Shown piece after piece: positions 32,937-41,536 of a DNA stretch of 64,000 nt; positions within the stretch are counted from its first letter, which is position 1, and each line of letters begins with the position of its first letter. Below the pieces are notes generated by a model. It saw nothing but the letters and a program-made list of their open reading frames with translations, was not told where the DNA came from and searched no databases. The position numbers and the translations under genes were made by a program. Location of the stretch: the NCBI RefSeq assembly GCF_902477725.1, contig NZ_CABSIF010000003.1, positions 186,001-250,000 on the forward strand, given 5' to 3'. Source of the DNA: an uncultured Desulfovibrio sp. (GTDB taxonomy: Bacteria; Desulfobacterota; Desulfovibrionia; Desulfovibrionales; Desulfovibrionaceae).

Positions 32937-34679
32937 TTAGGAATTTTTGAGCTGGGTTATGATGCGGGCCAGGTTCTGGGCCTGCGCCGCAAGTTCGGAA
33001 ACAGCCTTGCTGGCTTCGCCCATTGCCTGTGATGTCTCAGACGCAATGGTATTGACGTGCTCCACCGAGCGGGCGATTTCTTCAGAGGAAGCGGACTGCT
33101 CCTCGCTGGCGGTGGCGATACTGCGCACCTGATCAGCTGTCTGCTCCGCAAGGCTGAGAATTTCCGCAAGCGCGGCACCGCATTTTTCGGCAAGATCGGC
33201 AGCAAGGTTTACCTTGCCAACCGCCTGGTCCATACGGCGCACACCTTCTTTGGAACTTTCCTGAATGGCCTGAATGGCCTTGCCCACATCCTGTGTGGAG
33301 GACATGGTTTTTTCTGCCAGTTTGCGCACTTCGTCTGCCACAACGGCAAAGCCACGGCCCGCCTCGCCAGCGCGCGCAGCTTCAATCGCCGCGTTCAGGG
33401 CCAGCAGGTTTGTCTGGTCGGCGATGTCCGAGATAACAGTCATAATTTCGTTGATGGCCTGTGCGTGGACAGAAAGAGTGTCCATGTTGGTTTTGAGACC
33501 TATTGTTTCGGCCTGAACCTCGTCCATGGCTCGCCGACACTTTGTGGTTACATCATCGCCTTCCTTGGCCTTGCTCTGTGTGGATGCGGACAGGTTTGCA
33601 CCGGCTCCGGCGTTCTTGGCAACCTCAATGACCGTGGCATTCATTTCTTCCACTGCGGTGGCGGTGTCCGCAATGCGGTGGGCCTGCTGCTCAGCGCCGT
33701 GCGAAGACTGCTCTATCTGGGCGGAAAGTTCTTCAGAGGCTGATGCGATGACGTTGACCACGCCTTCAAGCTGGGTGGCGGCGTCAAGCAGGCCTTCCTT
33801 GCGGGCTGTTTCTGCCCGCGCGGTGGCTTCTTCGGCCACAATCTGTGCCTTGCGGGCCTGTTCCGCAGCTTCCTGAGCCTTGTGGGATTCTTCCTTGGCG
33901 TGGTCAATGTGGCTCTTGAGGGCCGCAACCATGGCTACAATGGATTCGTACACGCCAGCCTTGGGGCTGCCATCGTCAATGTTGTAGTCGCCGTCCACAA
34001 CCCGCAGGGCAATGGTGTTCAGTTCGCCGGGGTCTTTGCCCAGCTGCTTGTGGGTGCCGCGCAGGATGACAACCGCTGTGGCGGTTCCCGCCAGAAGAGA
34101 GGCCACCAGCAGGCAGATAACCAAAAGTTTGGCCGAGGCGTACAAGTCATCACAACCCTTGCTGGCGGCCAGGCTGCCCTCGGTATTTATGCGGACAAGA
34201 TCTTCCAGGTAGGCCGTGGTTTTTTCAAAAATAGCCCGGGTTTTGCCACGGGTGAGGTCGCGCGCTTCTTCCAGTTGTCCTTTGTCGGCAAGCATGACCA
34301 CATCTTTTGAAATATCCATGTAGCTTTGCCATTCGCGCTGGAAAGCCTCGTAGACCTTTTTTTCTTCTGCTGAAGCAATGAGCGGCACGTACTGCGACTT
34401 GTTCTTTTCAATATCTTTGAGCGTGGTGTCCATTCTGGCCTGATAGCGAGCCCTGTCCTGTGCCTCAGGGCTGTTGGCAAGCTGCACCTGGGCGAGGCGA
34501 TAATCTGATGTATTAACGTTGAGATTCAATACATACCTGGTGGAGGGGAGCCAGTTTTGATTGATGTCTGTTGTGCCGTCATTGATCTTTGACATTTGCA
34601 CAAGGCTGAAAAGCCCAAGCGCAATTGTCAGAGCCATTAAAAAACCTGCCATCAAGGATAACTTGACACTCAACTTCAT
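32937..34679 (-). CDS. Methyl-accepting chemotaxis protein
   Basis: A 580-residue chemoreceptor: N-terminal membrane segment (about 8-28), periplasmic four-helix ligand domain (about 30-190), second membrane segment (about 192-212), HAMP-like linker, then the long coiled-coil signalling domain with the conserved hairpin tip (ISDIADQTNLLALNAAIEAARAGEAGRGFAVVADEVRKLAEKT). The start at 34679 (MKLSVKLSLMAG) has GGAGA upstream. The C-terminus has no CheR-binding pentapeptide. The ligand is unknown. Confidence 0.93.
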   Translation of the reverse strand: MKLSVKLSLMAGFLMALTIALGLFSLVQMSKINDGTTDINQNWLPSTRYVLNLNVNTSDYRLAQVQLANSPEAQDRARYQARMDTTLKDIEKNKSQYVPLIASAEEKKVYEAFQREWQSYMDISKDVVMLADKGQLEEARDLTRGKTRAIFEKTTAYLEDLVRINTEGSLAASKGCDDLYASAKLLVICLLVASLLAGTATAVVILRGTHKQLGKDPGELNTIALRVVDGDYNIDDGSPKAGVYESIVAMVAALKSHIDHAKEESHKAQEAAEQARKAQIVAEEATARAETARKEGLLDAATQLEGVVNVIASASEELSAQIEQSSHGAEQQAHRIADTATAVEEMNATVIEVAKNAGAGANLSASTQSKAKEGDDVTTKCRRAMDEVQAETIGLKTNMDTLSVHAQAINEIMTVISDIADQTNLLALNAAIEAARAGEAGRGFAVVADEVRKLAEKTMSSTQDVGKAIQAIQESSKEGVRRMDQAVGKVNLAADLAEKCGAALAEILSLAEQTADQVRSIATASEEQSASSEEIARSVEHVNTIASETSQAMGEASKAVSELAAQAQNLARIITQLKNS

Positions 34680-35230
34680 GATGCTTCTCCACTGTGATAA
34701 GATCTGTTTAAACGGTTTGCTCAATCTTTTGTTAAAATTTTAATTGGATGGAATGCAGATATTGATTTTGTATCAAATTTTCTGCTATTATTTTAGTATT
34801 ATCGGATTTTAATGTGTTTTGGATAGGTATATATTGGTTAAGTGTAAAAATATAAAAACACATAAAAATGAAAAAATAACATTGAACTGAAATATAAAAA
34901 GGAATTATAAAATATTATAATAATAAAAAGTACGTAAGTTCTATTTTGTGTAAAATAATAAAGTGAAATTTTTTTTTTATGACAACATTACATACAAAAT
35001 AAAATAACTACTATGAGAAGTAGTTATGTTGTCATTAAGGTAGATGCTTGCGCAGATAATAATTCAAGCCCCATTTTATTTGGTTATGAAAATAGAATTG
35101 AATTGCAATAAAAAAATAATGCTGTTGTATTATTTGACCAAAAAGCACGAAACACCGAGGCTACTTGCCCCTGATATAGATGGTAATATACTCCCATGTC
35201 TAGTCAAGAAAATTCCGGTATAGTAATAGG
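34680..35230. other. 551-base A+T-rich intergenic region
   Basis: No supported gene. The region is markedly A+T-rich compared with the window and holds the divergent upstream regions of the chemoreceptor and the XRE gene. It contains a nested inverted repeat at 34979-35035. The base composition suggests imported or fast-evolving DNA. Confidence 0.6.
34979..35035. repeat. Nested inverted repeat in A+T-rich region
   Basis: Outer arms ATGACAACAT (34979-34988) and ATGTTGTCAT (35026-35035) are perfect; inner arms ATAACTACT (35004-35012) and AGTAGTTAT (35019-35027) are also perfect. The two stems overlap by two bases, so they can form alternatives. Confidence 0.6.
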
Positions 35231-35491
35231 ATGGAAAAATATCCTTATTTAAATGAAGCAGTTGCGAATATCCTGAAGGGCAGACGTGAAGCTCTTGGCA
35301 TGAGCAAGCGTAAGTTGTCTGAGCTTGCGATGATAGAAAGGGCTTATATTACCGGATTGGAAAATGGTAAGTGGAATGTGTCATTGAATGTTTTGTTTTG
35401 TTTAAGTGAGGCGCTTGAAATAAAACCTGATGTATTTATTCAATTAGTAATGGATGAGGTTGAAAACATGAAAAAAATGGATGTGCCATGA
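35231..35491 (+). CDS. XRE-family helix-turn-helix regulator
   Basis: An 86-residue single-domain DNA-binding protein. The Cro/C1-type helix-turn-helix is clear (REALGMSKRKLSELAMIERAYITGLENGKW, then SLNVLFCLSEALEIKPDVF). The gene is A+T-rich in the same way as its upstream region. Such small regulators often control phage or defence genes, but no such gene is adjacent. Confidence 0.85.
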   Translation: MEKYPYLNEAVANILKGRREALGMSKRKLSELAMIERAYITGLENGKWNVSLNVLFCLSEALEIKPDVFIQLVMDEVENMKKMDVP

Positions 35492-35526
35492 CAGTATGCT
35501 TTTATTTTCCGGGGCAGTGCAACATG

Positions 35527-35555
35527 AAAAAGCCGGAGCAATGCTCCGGCTTTTT
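35527..35555. terminator. Bidirectional terminator between XRE gene and ahcY
   Basis: A 13-bp perfect stem AAAAAGCCGGAGC/GCTCCGGCTTTTT with a 3-base loop is T-flanked on both strands, so it can end both convergent transcripts. Confidence 0.92.
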
Positions 35556-35581
35556 CTTTCTGGAATGTTCGCCTTGCGGGT

Positions 35582-37003
35582 TTAGTAGCGGTAATGGCTG
35601 GGCTTGTAAGGCCCTTCAACCTTCACGCCGATATACTCGGCCTGCTCGGGGGTAAGCGTGGTAAGCTTGACGCCAAGACGGGCAAGGTGCAGGCGGGCCA
35701 CTTCTTCGTCCAGTTCCTTGGGCAGGGTGTAAACCTTGTTTTCCAGCGGTTCGGAGGCAAGCTTGAGCTGGGCAAGGGTCTGGTTGGTGAAGCTGTTGGA
35801 CATAACAAAGCTGGCGTGCCCGGTGGCGCAGCCAAGGTTAACCAGACGGCCCTCGGCCAGCACAATGATGCTGCGGCCGGACTTGAGCGTCCACTTGTCC
35901 ACCTGCGGCTTGATGTTCAGGCAGGTTATGCCGGGGGTGTTTTCCAGGTAGGACATTTCGATTTCGCTGTCGAAATGGCCGATGTTGCACACAATGGCCT
36001 CGTCCTTCATGGCTTCCATGTGGGCGCCGGTGATGACATGGTAGTTGCCGGTGCAGGTCACATAGATATCGCCCTGGTGAAGGGCGTTTTCAACCGTGGT
36101 GACTTCAAATCCTTCCATAGCGGCCTGAAGGGCGCAGATGGGGTCGATTTCCGTCACCAGCACTCGTGCGCCAAAACCGCGCATGGACTGGGCGCAGCCC
36201 TTGCCCACATCGCCGTAGCCCACGACCACAACAACCTTGCCCGCCACCATGATGTCGGTAGCGCGTTTGATGCCGTCAGCCAGGGATTCGCGGCAGCCGT
36301 ACAGGTTGTCGAACTTGGACTTGGTGACCGAGTCGTTGACGTTGATGGCCGGGAACAGCAGGGTGCCGGCAGCTTCCAGCTGGTAGAGGCGGTGAACGCC
36401 GGTGGTGGTTTCTTCCGAAACGCCCTTTACCTTGGCGGCAACCTTGTGCCAGTGCTGCGGGGCTTCCTTGAGGCGCAGCTTAAGGCGGTCAAGAATGCAC
36501 TGAAATTCCTTGTTGTCGGTCTTTTGGTCAAGGATGGAGGGATCGTTTTCCGCCTCAAAACCTTTGTGGATCAGCAGGGTGGCGTCGCCGCCGTCGTCCA
36601 CGATAAGGTCGGGGCCGCTGCCGTCAGGCCAGGTGAGGGCCATTTCCGTGCACCACCAGTAGTCTTCAAGGGTTTCGCCCTTCCAGGCAAAGACCTTGGC
36701 CATGCCGCTTTCCGCAATGGCGGCGGCGGCGTGATCCTGAGTGGAAAAGATGTTGCACGAAGCCCAGCGGATGTCTGCGCCAAGGGCGTGCAGGGTCTTG
36801 ATGAGCATGGCCGTCTGAATGGTCATGTGCAGGGAGCCGGTGACCTTGAGGCCCTTGAGGGGCTGGGTGGGACCGTATTTTTTGATGCATTCCATGAGGC
36901 CGGGCGTTTCGCGCTCGGAAAGCTGCATTTCTTTTTTGCCAAAGTCAGCCAAAGATATGTCGGCCACTTTGTAGTCAAGGGTCAGGTCAAGAGGCTTAAT
37001 CAT
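35582..37003 (-). CDS. ahcY: S-adenosylhomocysteinase
   Basis: A 473-residue NAD-containing enzyme that splits S-adenosylhomocysteine to homocysteine and adenosine in the methyl cycle. It shows the NAD site VVVGYGDVGKGCAQSMRGFG, substrate residues in SCNIFSTQDHAAAAIA, and the C-terminal KPSHYRY that completes the neighbouring subunit's cofactor site. Its length fits the longer bacterial form. ATG 37003 follows AGGAG. It lies 71 bases after the sahR stop and is probably co-transcribed. Confidence 0.97.
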   Translation of the reverse strand: MIKPLDLTLDYKVADISLADFGKKEMQLSERETPGLMECIKKYGPTQPLKGLKVTGSLHMTIQTAMLIKTLHALGADIRWASCNIFSTQDHAAAAIAESGMAKVFAWKGETLEDYWWCTEMALTWPDGSGPDLIVDDGGDATLLIHKGFEAENDPSILDQKTDNKEFQCILDRLKLRLKEAPQHWHKVAAKVKGVSEETTTGVHRLYQLEAAGTLLFPAINVNDSVTKSKFDNLYGCRESLADGIKRATDIMVAGKVVVVVGYGDVGKGCAQSMRGFGARVLVTEIDPICALQAAMEGFEVTTVENALHQGDIYVTCTGNYHVITGAHMEAMKDEAIVCNIGHFDSEIEMSYLENTPGITCLNIKPQVDKWTLKSGRSIIVLAEGRLVNLGCATGHASFVMSNSFTNQTLAQLKLASEPLENKVYTLPKELDEEVARLHLARLGVKLTTLTPEQAEYIGVKVEGPYKPSHYRY

Positions 37004-37074
37004 TGTTTTCTCCTATCCGCAATTTTGTTGTTGTCGGTAAAATCTTGGGAAATATGAGCCGCTGGGCTAGGCTG

Positions 37075-37998
37075 TCAGCGGGCTTCGGCGCTGAGCAGAA
37101 GCATGGTCATGTTTCTGTTCACCTGCATGTGCTTGCAGTGCAAAACCGCAAAGCCTGCCGCAGCCAGATCAAGGCCAAGCTGCTGTTCGTCAAAGCCAAG
37201 CCAGCGGTCGCCGTAGCGGGAGCGCATGGTTTCATCGGCATGGCGTTGAAAATCGGCCACAAAGAACCTGCCGCCCACAGCCATGATGCGCCGGATCTCG
37301 CGCAGGCCTTCAGCCGGGTCTGAAAGATGGTGCAGCACAAGGTTGATGCAGGCAAAGTCCGCCTCGTGGTCGCGCAGCGGCAGGTGGCTCAGTTCGCCAA
37401 TGCGCAGTGAAACGCGGCCTTCGGCCAGATCCTCTGGAGTAAAGCGGCGGCGGCAGATTTCAAGCATGCGGGCGGAGCCGTCCACCCCAATGACCCCTTG
37501 CGCCTTGGGCAGCATGCGTGCGAGCACAGTGCCAGTGCCGCAGCCAAGGTCCACTGCTGTGCCGCAGTCGTCAGGCATGGCATCAAAAACTGCCCCGGCC
37601 AGATCAAAACTACCGAGAACCTCGCGGTTCAACTCGTCCCAGTCTTCCGCAATGGCGTTAAAAAACTGGCGGGTTTTAAGCGCGCGTTCTTCAAGAATTT
37701 GCGCGGCCATATTGAGGTCTGCCCGCATGGCGGCGTCCGGGTGGACAAAGGGCGTGATGGCGCGCAAAAAATCAAGATATTCGCCCGCGCGAGGCGTGGC
37801 ATAAAAAACCCACAGGCCATCACGGCGCGAAGTGAGCAGCCCTGCCTCGGTAAGAATCTTGAGGTGCCGCGAAACACGCGATTGCCCCATATCAAGGATA
37901 CTGACCAGCTCGTTGACCGAGAGTTCGTAATGCAGCAGAATATGAACCAGCCGCAGGCGAGTTTCATCCGACAGAGCTTTGAAAAATAAAAGTGCCAT
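37075..37998 (-). CDS. sahR: SahR-like ArsR-family regulator fused to a methyltransferase domain
   Basis: A 307-residue protein: N-terminal ArsR winged helix (LSDETRLRLVHILLHYELSVNELVSILDMGQSRVSRHLKILTEAGLL, about 7-60) and a C-terminal SAM-binding methyltransferase-like domain (AVDLGCGTGTVLARMLPKAQGVIGVDGSARMLEI, about 145-300). No ArsR metal-binding CxC is visible. In Desulfovibrio and other Proteobacteria such fusions, named SahR, sense S-adenosylhomocysteine and repress the methyl-cycle genes. The downstream ahcY gene and the palindrome at the promoter support this identity. Confidence 0.88.
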   Translation of the reverse strand: MALLFFKALSDETRLRLVHILLHYELSVNELVSILDMGQSRVSRHLKILTEAGLLTSRRDGLWVFYATPRAGEYLDFLRAITPFVHPDAAMRADLNMAAQILEERALKTRQFFNAIAEDWDELNREVLGSFDLAGAVFDAMPDDCGTAVDLGCGTGTVLARMLPKAQGVIGVDGSARMLEICRRRFTPEDLAEGRVSLRIGELSHLPLRDHEADFACINLVLHHLSDPAEGLREIRRIMAVGGRFFVADFQRHADETMRSRYGDRWLGFDEQQLGLDLAAAGFAVLHCKHMQVNRNMTMLLLSAEAR

Positions 37999-38017
37999 TA
38001 TCTGTCCAGTTTCAATA

Positions 38018-38064
38018 AATCAAATTTGATTGATGTAAGTATCAATATATCAGCATATAGTCAA
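38018..38064 (-). promoter_or_regulatory. Promoter and SahR-type operator of sahR-ahcY
   Basis: On the minus strand TTGACT (38059-38064) and TACTTA (38036-38041) are 17 bases apart. Immediately downstream lies a perfect 14-bp palindrome AATCAAATTTGATT (38018-38031), covering the likely start site. Extra ATCAA half-sites occur in the spacer. Confidence 0.7.
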
Positions 38065-38157
38065 TATGTTCAAAAAAAGCATAGACAAAAGCCCGCGCCC
38101 AACAGCACCCGAATTCCCGCCAGGATCCGGGGCGCTGCCTGTTTTTAAGGAACGATA

Positions 38158-38670
38158 ATGGCCGTATTCCGTAAACGACAGAAAGGCTCTCAGCCCATGC
38201 ACGCCATGGAGGTCATGGCCTCAGTGATGGCGGGGCTTGGCGCGGCCCCCGGTCAGGGGGAAACGCGGGCGCGGTTGCAACAGCTCTGGCTCAACTGGGG
38301 CATGGTCATGGGGCCTGATCTTGCGCCTTTGGCGCGGCCCATGGGACATCATAGGGATGTTCTGCTTATCGGGGCAGAGGATGCCATGCTGGCGCAGGAG
38401 CTGCACCTTATGGCGGGCGAAATGCTGGAGAGGGTCAATGCCTTTATGGAACAGCCTTTTTTCAGCGCCATAAAGGTCAGCCTGCTTATGGGCAAGGCCG
38501 GTCTGGACAAAGCCGCAACGCGGAAAACGGCAAATGAGGATAAGCCAGCGCCCCGGTTACGAGCACCAGAGCCTCGGTGCGCTGATGGCGTGTATCTGGA
38601 GGCAATGGATCCTGCATCGCCGGTGGCGCGTGCCTATGCGCGCTTTATTCGGCAGCGTCGCACACGCTGA
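38158..38670 (+). CDS. DUF721 (DciA-like) protein
   Basis: A 170-residue protein with the DUF721 core (LWLNWGMVMGPDLAPLARPMGHHRDVLLIGAEDAMLAQELHLMAGEMLERVN, about 40-95). DciA proteins of this family load the replicative helicase in bacteria without DnaC. The C-terminal part is basic and less ordered. Typical upstream partners are not nearby, so function here is inferred from the family only. Confidence 0.78.
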   Translation: MAVFRKRQKGSQPMHAMEVMASVMAGLGAAPGQGETRARLQQLWLNWGMVMGPDLAPLARPMGHHRDVLLIGAEDAMLAQELHLMAGEMLERVNAFMEQPFFSAIKVSLLMGKAGLDKAATRKTANEDKPAPRLRAPEPRCADGVYLEAMDPASPVARAYARFIRQRRTR

Positions 38671-39021
38671 GCACAGGCGGGCAGCCCCGGCAGGGAGCCC
38701 GCAACCGCAATGCGTATTGAGAACAATGAGCGCTCAGGACAGAAAAAACTGCCTGTGAGTACCCTTGCCTTCCCCCTTCTGTTTTATTCGTGGCAGGTAC
38801 GGCGTTCCATTTTCTTTAGGGTAAACCGCAAAAGAAAACATATCTTTTTTAAGTATATATATTGATGTGTTATAAATTTTAATCGCACTTTGTGCATGCG
38901 ATTTTGTTGTTCGCTTGCTGCGCTTTATTGACAACGCTTCTGGTGCGGTGCTAGTTTTCCCCAACGTTAACTGGGGATTTTGTGGCCATTGTTTGATGGT
39001 CTGAGCCTGCGGAGGGAATGA
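38671..39021. other. 351-base intergenic region
   Basis: No supported gene on either strand. The middle is A+T-rich and holds a hairpin at 38881-38901; the rest is the upstream region of the 39022 gene. Confidence 0.5.
38879..38910 (+). terminator. Possible terminator after the DUF721 gene
   Basis: AATCGCAC pairs with GTGC-ATGCGATT imperfectly and is followed by TTTTGTTGTT. It is about 210 bases from the stop, so assignment is tentative. Confidence 0.4.
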
Positions 39022-39399
39022 ATGGACGTGCAGAAAACCATGGAAGACATTTGCCTGAAACAGGACAACGGCTGCGACTTTGCTTTTTGCGGTCGTCTTT
39101 TTTCGGAATGTTCCTGGTATGACGAATCGCTTGGCACACTTACTCGCCAAAAGCTGTATGTGACCGAAAGCAATGAACAGATCTATTACATTGTTCGTTC
39201 CAGCGGTCAGGAGCGCAGCCGTCACGCCTACAAGCTGTTCATGCGCGGCGATGTGTGCGTGATCCACAACGGCGTGACCGAAATGGCCCTCCAGTTTGAC
39301 ATGCTCATGCTGGCAGTGCGTGGCCTGTGCGGCCTTGATTCTGGCGCGACCCCTTCGCTCTCCATGGTTGAAGAGATGCTCAAGGCAGCCAATGCCTGA
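39022..39399 (+). CDS. Hypothetical protein
   Basis: A 125-residue soluble protein (MDVQKTMEDICLKQDNGCDFAF...) with Cys residues at about 11, 18, 23 and 30 in the N-terminal part and a helical C-terminus. Codon use matches the window, and a strong plus-strand terminator follows, which supports an expressed gene. No family is recognised. It is a single-gene unit. Confidence 0.7.
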   Translation: MDVQKTMEDICLKQDNGCDFAFCGRLFSECSWYDESLGTLTRQKLYVTESNEQIYYIVRSSGQERSRHAYKLFMRGDVCVIHNGVTEMALQFDMLMLAVRGLCGLDSGATPSLSMVEEMLKAANA

Positions 39400-39460
39400 T
39401 TTTTCCATATAGCCGCAGTCACCGCGTATGCGTTGGCGGCAGCAACCTCCACATGAAACG

Positions 39461-39485
39461 GCCCTCTTTGCGAGGGCTTTTTCAT
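39461..39485 (+). terminator. Rho-independent terminator after the 39022 gene
   Basis: GCCCTC (39461-39466) and GAGGGC (39472-39477) form a 6-bp stem followed by TTTTT. It lies about 60 bases after the stop. Confidence 0.85.
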
Positions 39486-39670
39486 TTTCTGCAGCCTTCA
39501 ACTTTTTGCAACCCGCTGGCGCGCCATTCGCTGCATGCTGCCTCTCAAGGCAGACAATCGTTGAAAGAGCTGGGCAAGTCCTTTACTCTGGCAAACAATA
39601 CGCAAGTATCAGAGTGGCGCTCGGCATGTTCTTCTGCGTGCCACCAATCCAATAAGCCAGCGAGGCAGAC

Positions 39671-40075
39671 ATGAGCAATACTATTACGCCCGGCATGAAC
39701 GGCATGGCAGAAACCACAGTTACCGAGGCCATGCTGGCAAGCACGGTGGGCAGCGGCAAGGTCAGCGTGTTTTCCACGGCCATGATGGTGGCCTGGATGG
39801 AAGGCACCGCTGTGGATGTGGTGCAGCCAAGCCTGGAAGAAGGGCAGACAACCGTAGGAACCGGCATCAGCGTCAGCCATGTGGCAGCGACGCCGCAGGG
39901 TATGAAAGTGCGTTTTACTGCGGAAGTAACCGCAGTTTCCCCCAACGGCAAAGGCCTGAGTTTCAAGGTGGCTGCCTATGACGAGACAGGGCTGATCGGC
40001 GAGGGGACGCACGAGCGCGTGGTTGTGAACAAAGATAAATTTGAGAGCAGAACCAGGGACAAGGCAAAAGCCTGA
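39671..40075 (+). CDS. Hot-dog-fold thioesterase (FlK-like)
   Basis: A 134-residue hot-dog protein. VFSTAMMVAWMEGTAVDVVQPSL and TVGTGISVSHVAATPQGMKV resemble the thioesterase family that includes FlK, the fluoroacetyl-CoA thioesterase; the Thr, Glu and His positions used by FlK appear to be present. Most relatives have unknown acyl-CoA substrates and there is no fluorometabolite context here. It is preceded by GAGG. Confidence 0.82.
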   Translation: MSNTITPGMNGMAETTVTEAMLASTVGSGKVSVFSTAMMVAWMEGTAVDVVQPSLEEGQTTVGTGISVSHVAATPQGMKVRFTAEVTAVSPNGKGLSFKVAAYDETGLIGEGTHERVVVNKDKFESRTRDKAKA

Positions 40076-40176
40076 CAAACAACCCTCCCTACGGGATTTC
40101 AGCGGCTCTGGCATATGGGCTTTTGCCTAAAAACACAGTAAACTACTCATGTCTATGCAACCCTTAAGGAGTAGTT

Positions 40177-40719
40177 ATGGGCAACCTTACTTTTGTCGGC
40201 ATATCGGGCAGTCTGCGCAAGGCTTCGCGCAATACCGGGCTTTTGCGGTGCTGCGCAGCGCATCTTCCTCAGGGTGTAAGCCTTGAAATTGCAGATATTT
40301 CCGCTCTGCCGTTCTACAACGCGGATATTGAAAAACCCGCTGTGGTGCAGCGCCTCATTGATCAGGTGAGCGCAGCGGACGGGCTGGTCCTGGCCTGCCC
40401 CGAATACAACTATTCTCTTGCTCCCGCGCTGAAAAACGCGCTGGACTGGCTTTCACGCGAACCCGACCTCGCGCCCCTTACAGGCAAAACCGCCTGCATC
40501 GTGGGTGCTGGCGGCGGCATGGGCACATCGCGGGCGCAGTACCATCTTCGTCAGGTGTGCGTGTATCTGAACCTGCACGTACTGAACAAGCCTGAGCTTT
40601 TTTCCAACGCTTTCACGCCTGCCTTTGCCGATAACGGCGATGTGCAGGATGAAGCCCTTGCGAGTCAGGCAACGGCCCTCATGCAGGCCATGACCGATTG
40701 GACGTTACGGCTGAAGTAG
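40177..40719 (+). CDS. NAD(P)H-dependent FMN reductase
   Basis: A 180-residue flavodoxin-like reductase with the FMN phosphate loop (GISGSLRKASRNTGLL) and the flavin-binding PEYNYSLAPALKNALDWLS. AAGGAG lies seven bases before the ATG. Members reduce quinones, chromate or flavins. It follows the thioesterase gene by 100 bases. Confidence 0.88.
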   Translation: MGNLTFVGISGSLRKASRNTGLLRCCAAHLPQGVSLEIADISALPFYNADIEKPAVVQRLIDQVSAADGLVLACPEYNYSLAPALKNALDWLSREPDLAPLTGKTACIVGAGGGMGTSRAQYHLRQVCVYLNLHVLNKPELFSNAFTPAFADNGDVQDEALASQATALMQAMTDWTLRLK

Positions 40720-40801
40720 CCCCCGATCTGCCAGCCCCGTGGACAGGCCGCTGCTTCTGCAGTGGTTTTCTGCGGGGCTGCGCGTTGGCAAGGAAATAGA
40801 A

Positions 40802-41416
40802 ATGGCTGCCAGTCAGGAAAAAGACGCACAACGCTTCAGGTACAACAACCGCAGGTTTGAGCGCATGCCGGGCATGAGTCTGCTGCTGGACGCGTATGCC
40901 CTGGTGGATTGCGGCGTAGCGGAATCCATCGCGCTCCAGAAGGAGCCGCCAGCCTGCGGGCCGGGGTGCTGCTATTGCTGTATCCAGCCCATCCCTGCAA
41001 CCCCACTGGAAATTCTGGCCTTGCGCCTTTTTGCGGAGCTGGAGCTTCCACCCTCCAGGCGGGATGCTCTCAAAGCAGCCTTTGCGCTGTTCCACAGAGA
41101 ACGGACAACTCTTGGGGGTGCCTGCCCGTTCCTGCTGGAGGGGTGCTGCGGCGCTTATCCTGTACGTCCGATTGCGTGTAGGCGCTATGTAGTTTTCGGC
41201 CAGCCGTGTAAAGCGGGCGAGGATGCCACCCAGACCCGCCCTGCTGATGTGCTGCACCCGCGCCAGGATGCCATGCAGGCAGCCTTGCGGCTCACATTGC
41301 CCTGGTACAGGGAGCGGTACACCCTGCCGGAACACATTACAGCGGAGGAAGCACAGGCTTTCTTTCGCGGTGTCACCACGGTATTGCAGGCCGTGCCCTG
41401 GGCAAGCTACGCCTGA
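40802..41416 (+). CDS. YkgJ-type cysteine-cluster protein
   Basis: A 204-residue protein with the metal-binding cluster CGPGCCYCC near residue 58 and a second group C-x(6)-CC-x(6)-RPIACRRY. Such clusters in the YkgJ/UPF0153 family are thought to hold zinc or an Fe-S centre. I chose ATG 40802 with AAGGAA upstream; a GTG at 40739 has no ribosome site. Function unknown. Confidence 0.82.
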   Translation: MAASQEKDAQRFRYNNRRFERMPGMSLLLDAYALVDCGVAESIALQKEPPACGPGCCYCCIQPIPATPLEILALRLFAELELPPSRRDALKAAFALFHRERTTLGGACPFLLEGCCGAYPVRPIACRRYVVFGQPCKAGEDATQTRPADVLHPRQDAMQAALRLTLPWYRERYTLPEHITAEEAQAFFRGVTTVLQAVPWASYA

Positions 41417-41536
41417 CCACGCCGCCAGGTCATTCCGCAGCCAAGTAAGTACGGACAAGCAAGTCTGATAAAGCCGGAGTGCCGGATTATCCCTGATATA
41501 CTTCAGCGCTGCCCAGCTCTTGCAATGCCCGGAGGG

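Noticed and set aside
35594..37057. A 487-residue open frame on the plus strand
   Set aside because: It is the complement of ahcY, which is unmistakable, and its translation has no known domain.
37004..37074. SAH riboswitch upstream of ahcY
   Set aside because: The 71-base gap after sahR is too short and lacks the conserved core; control by the SahR protein explains the locus.
38734..39501. A 255-residue minus-strand open frame
   Set aside because: It spans an A+T-rich intergenic region and the complement of the 39022 gene, with no ribosome site or domain.
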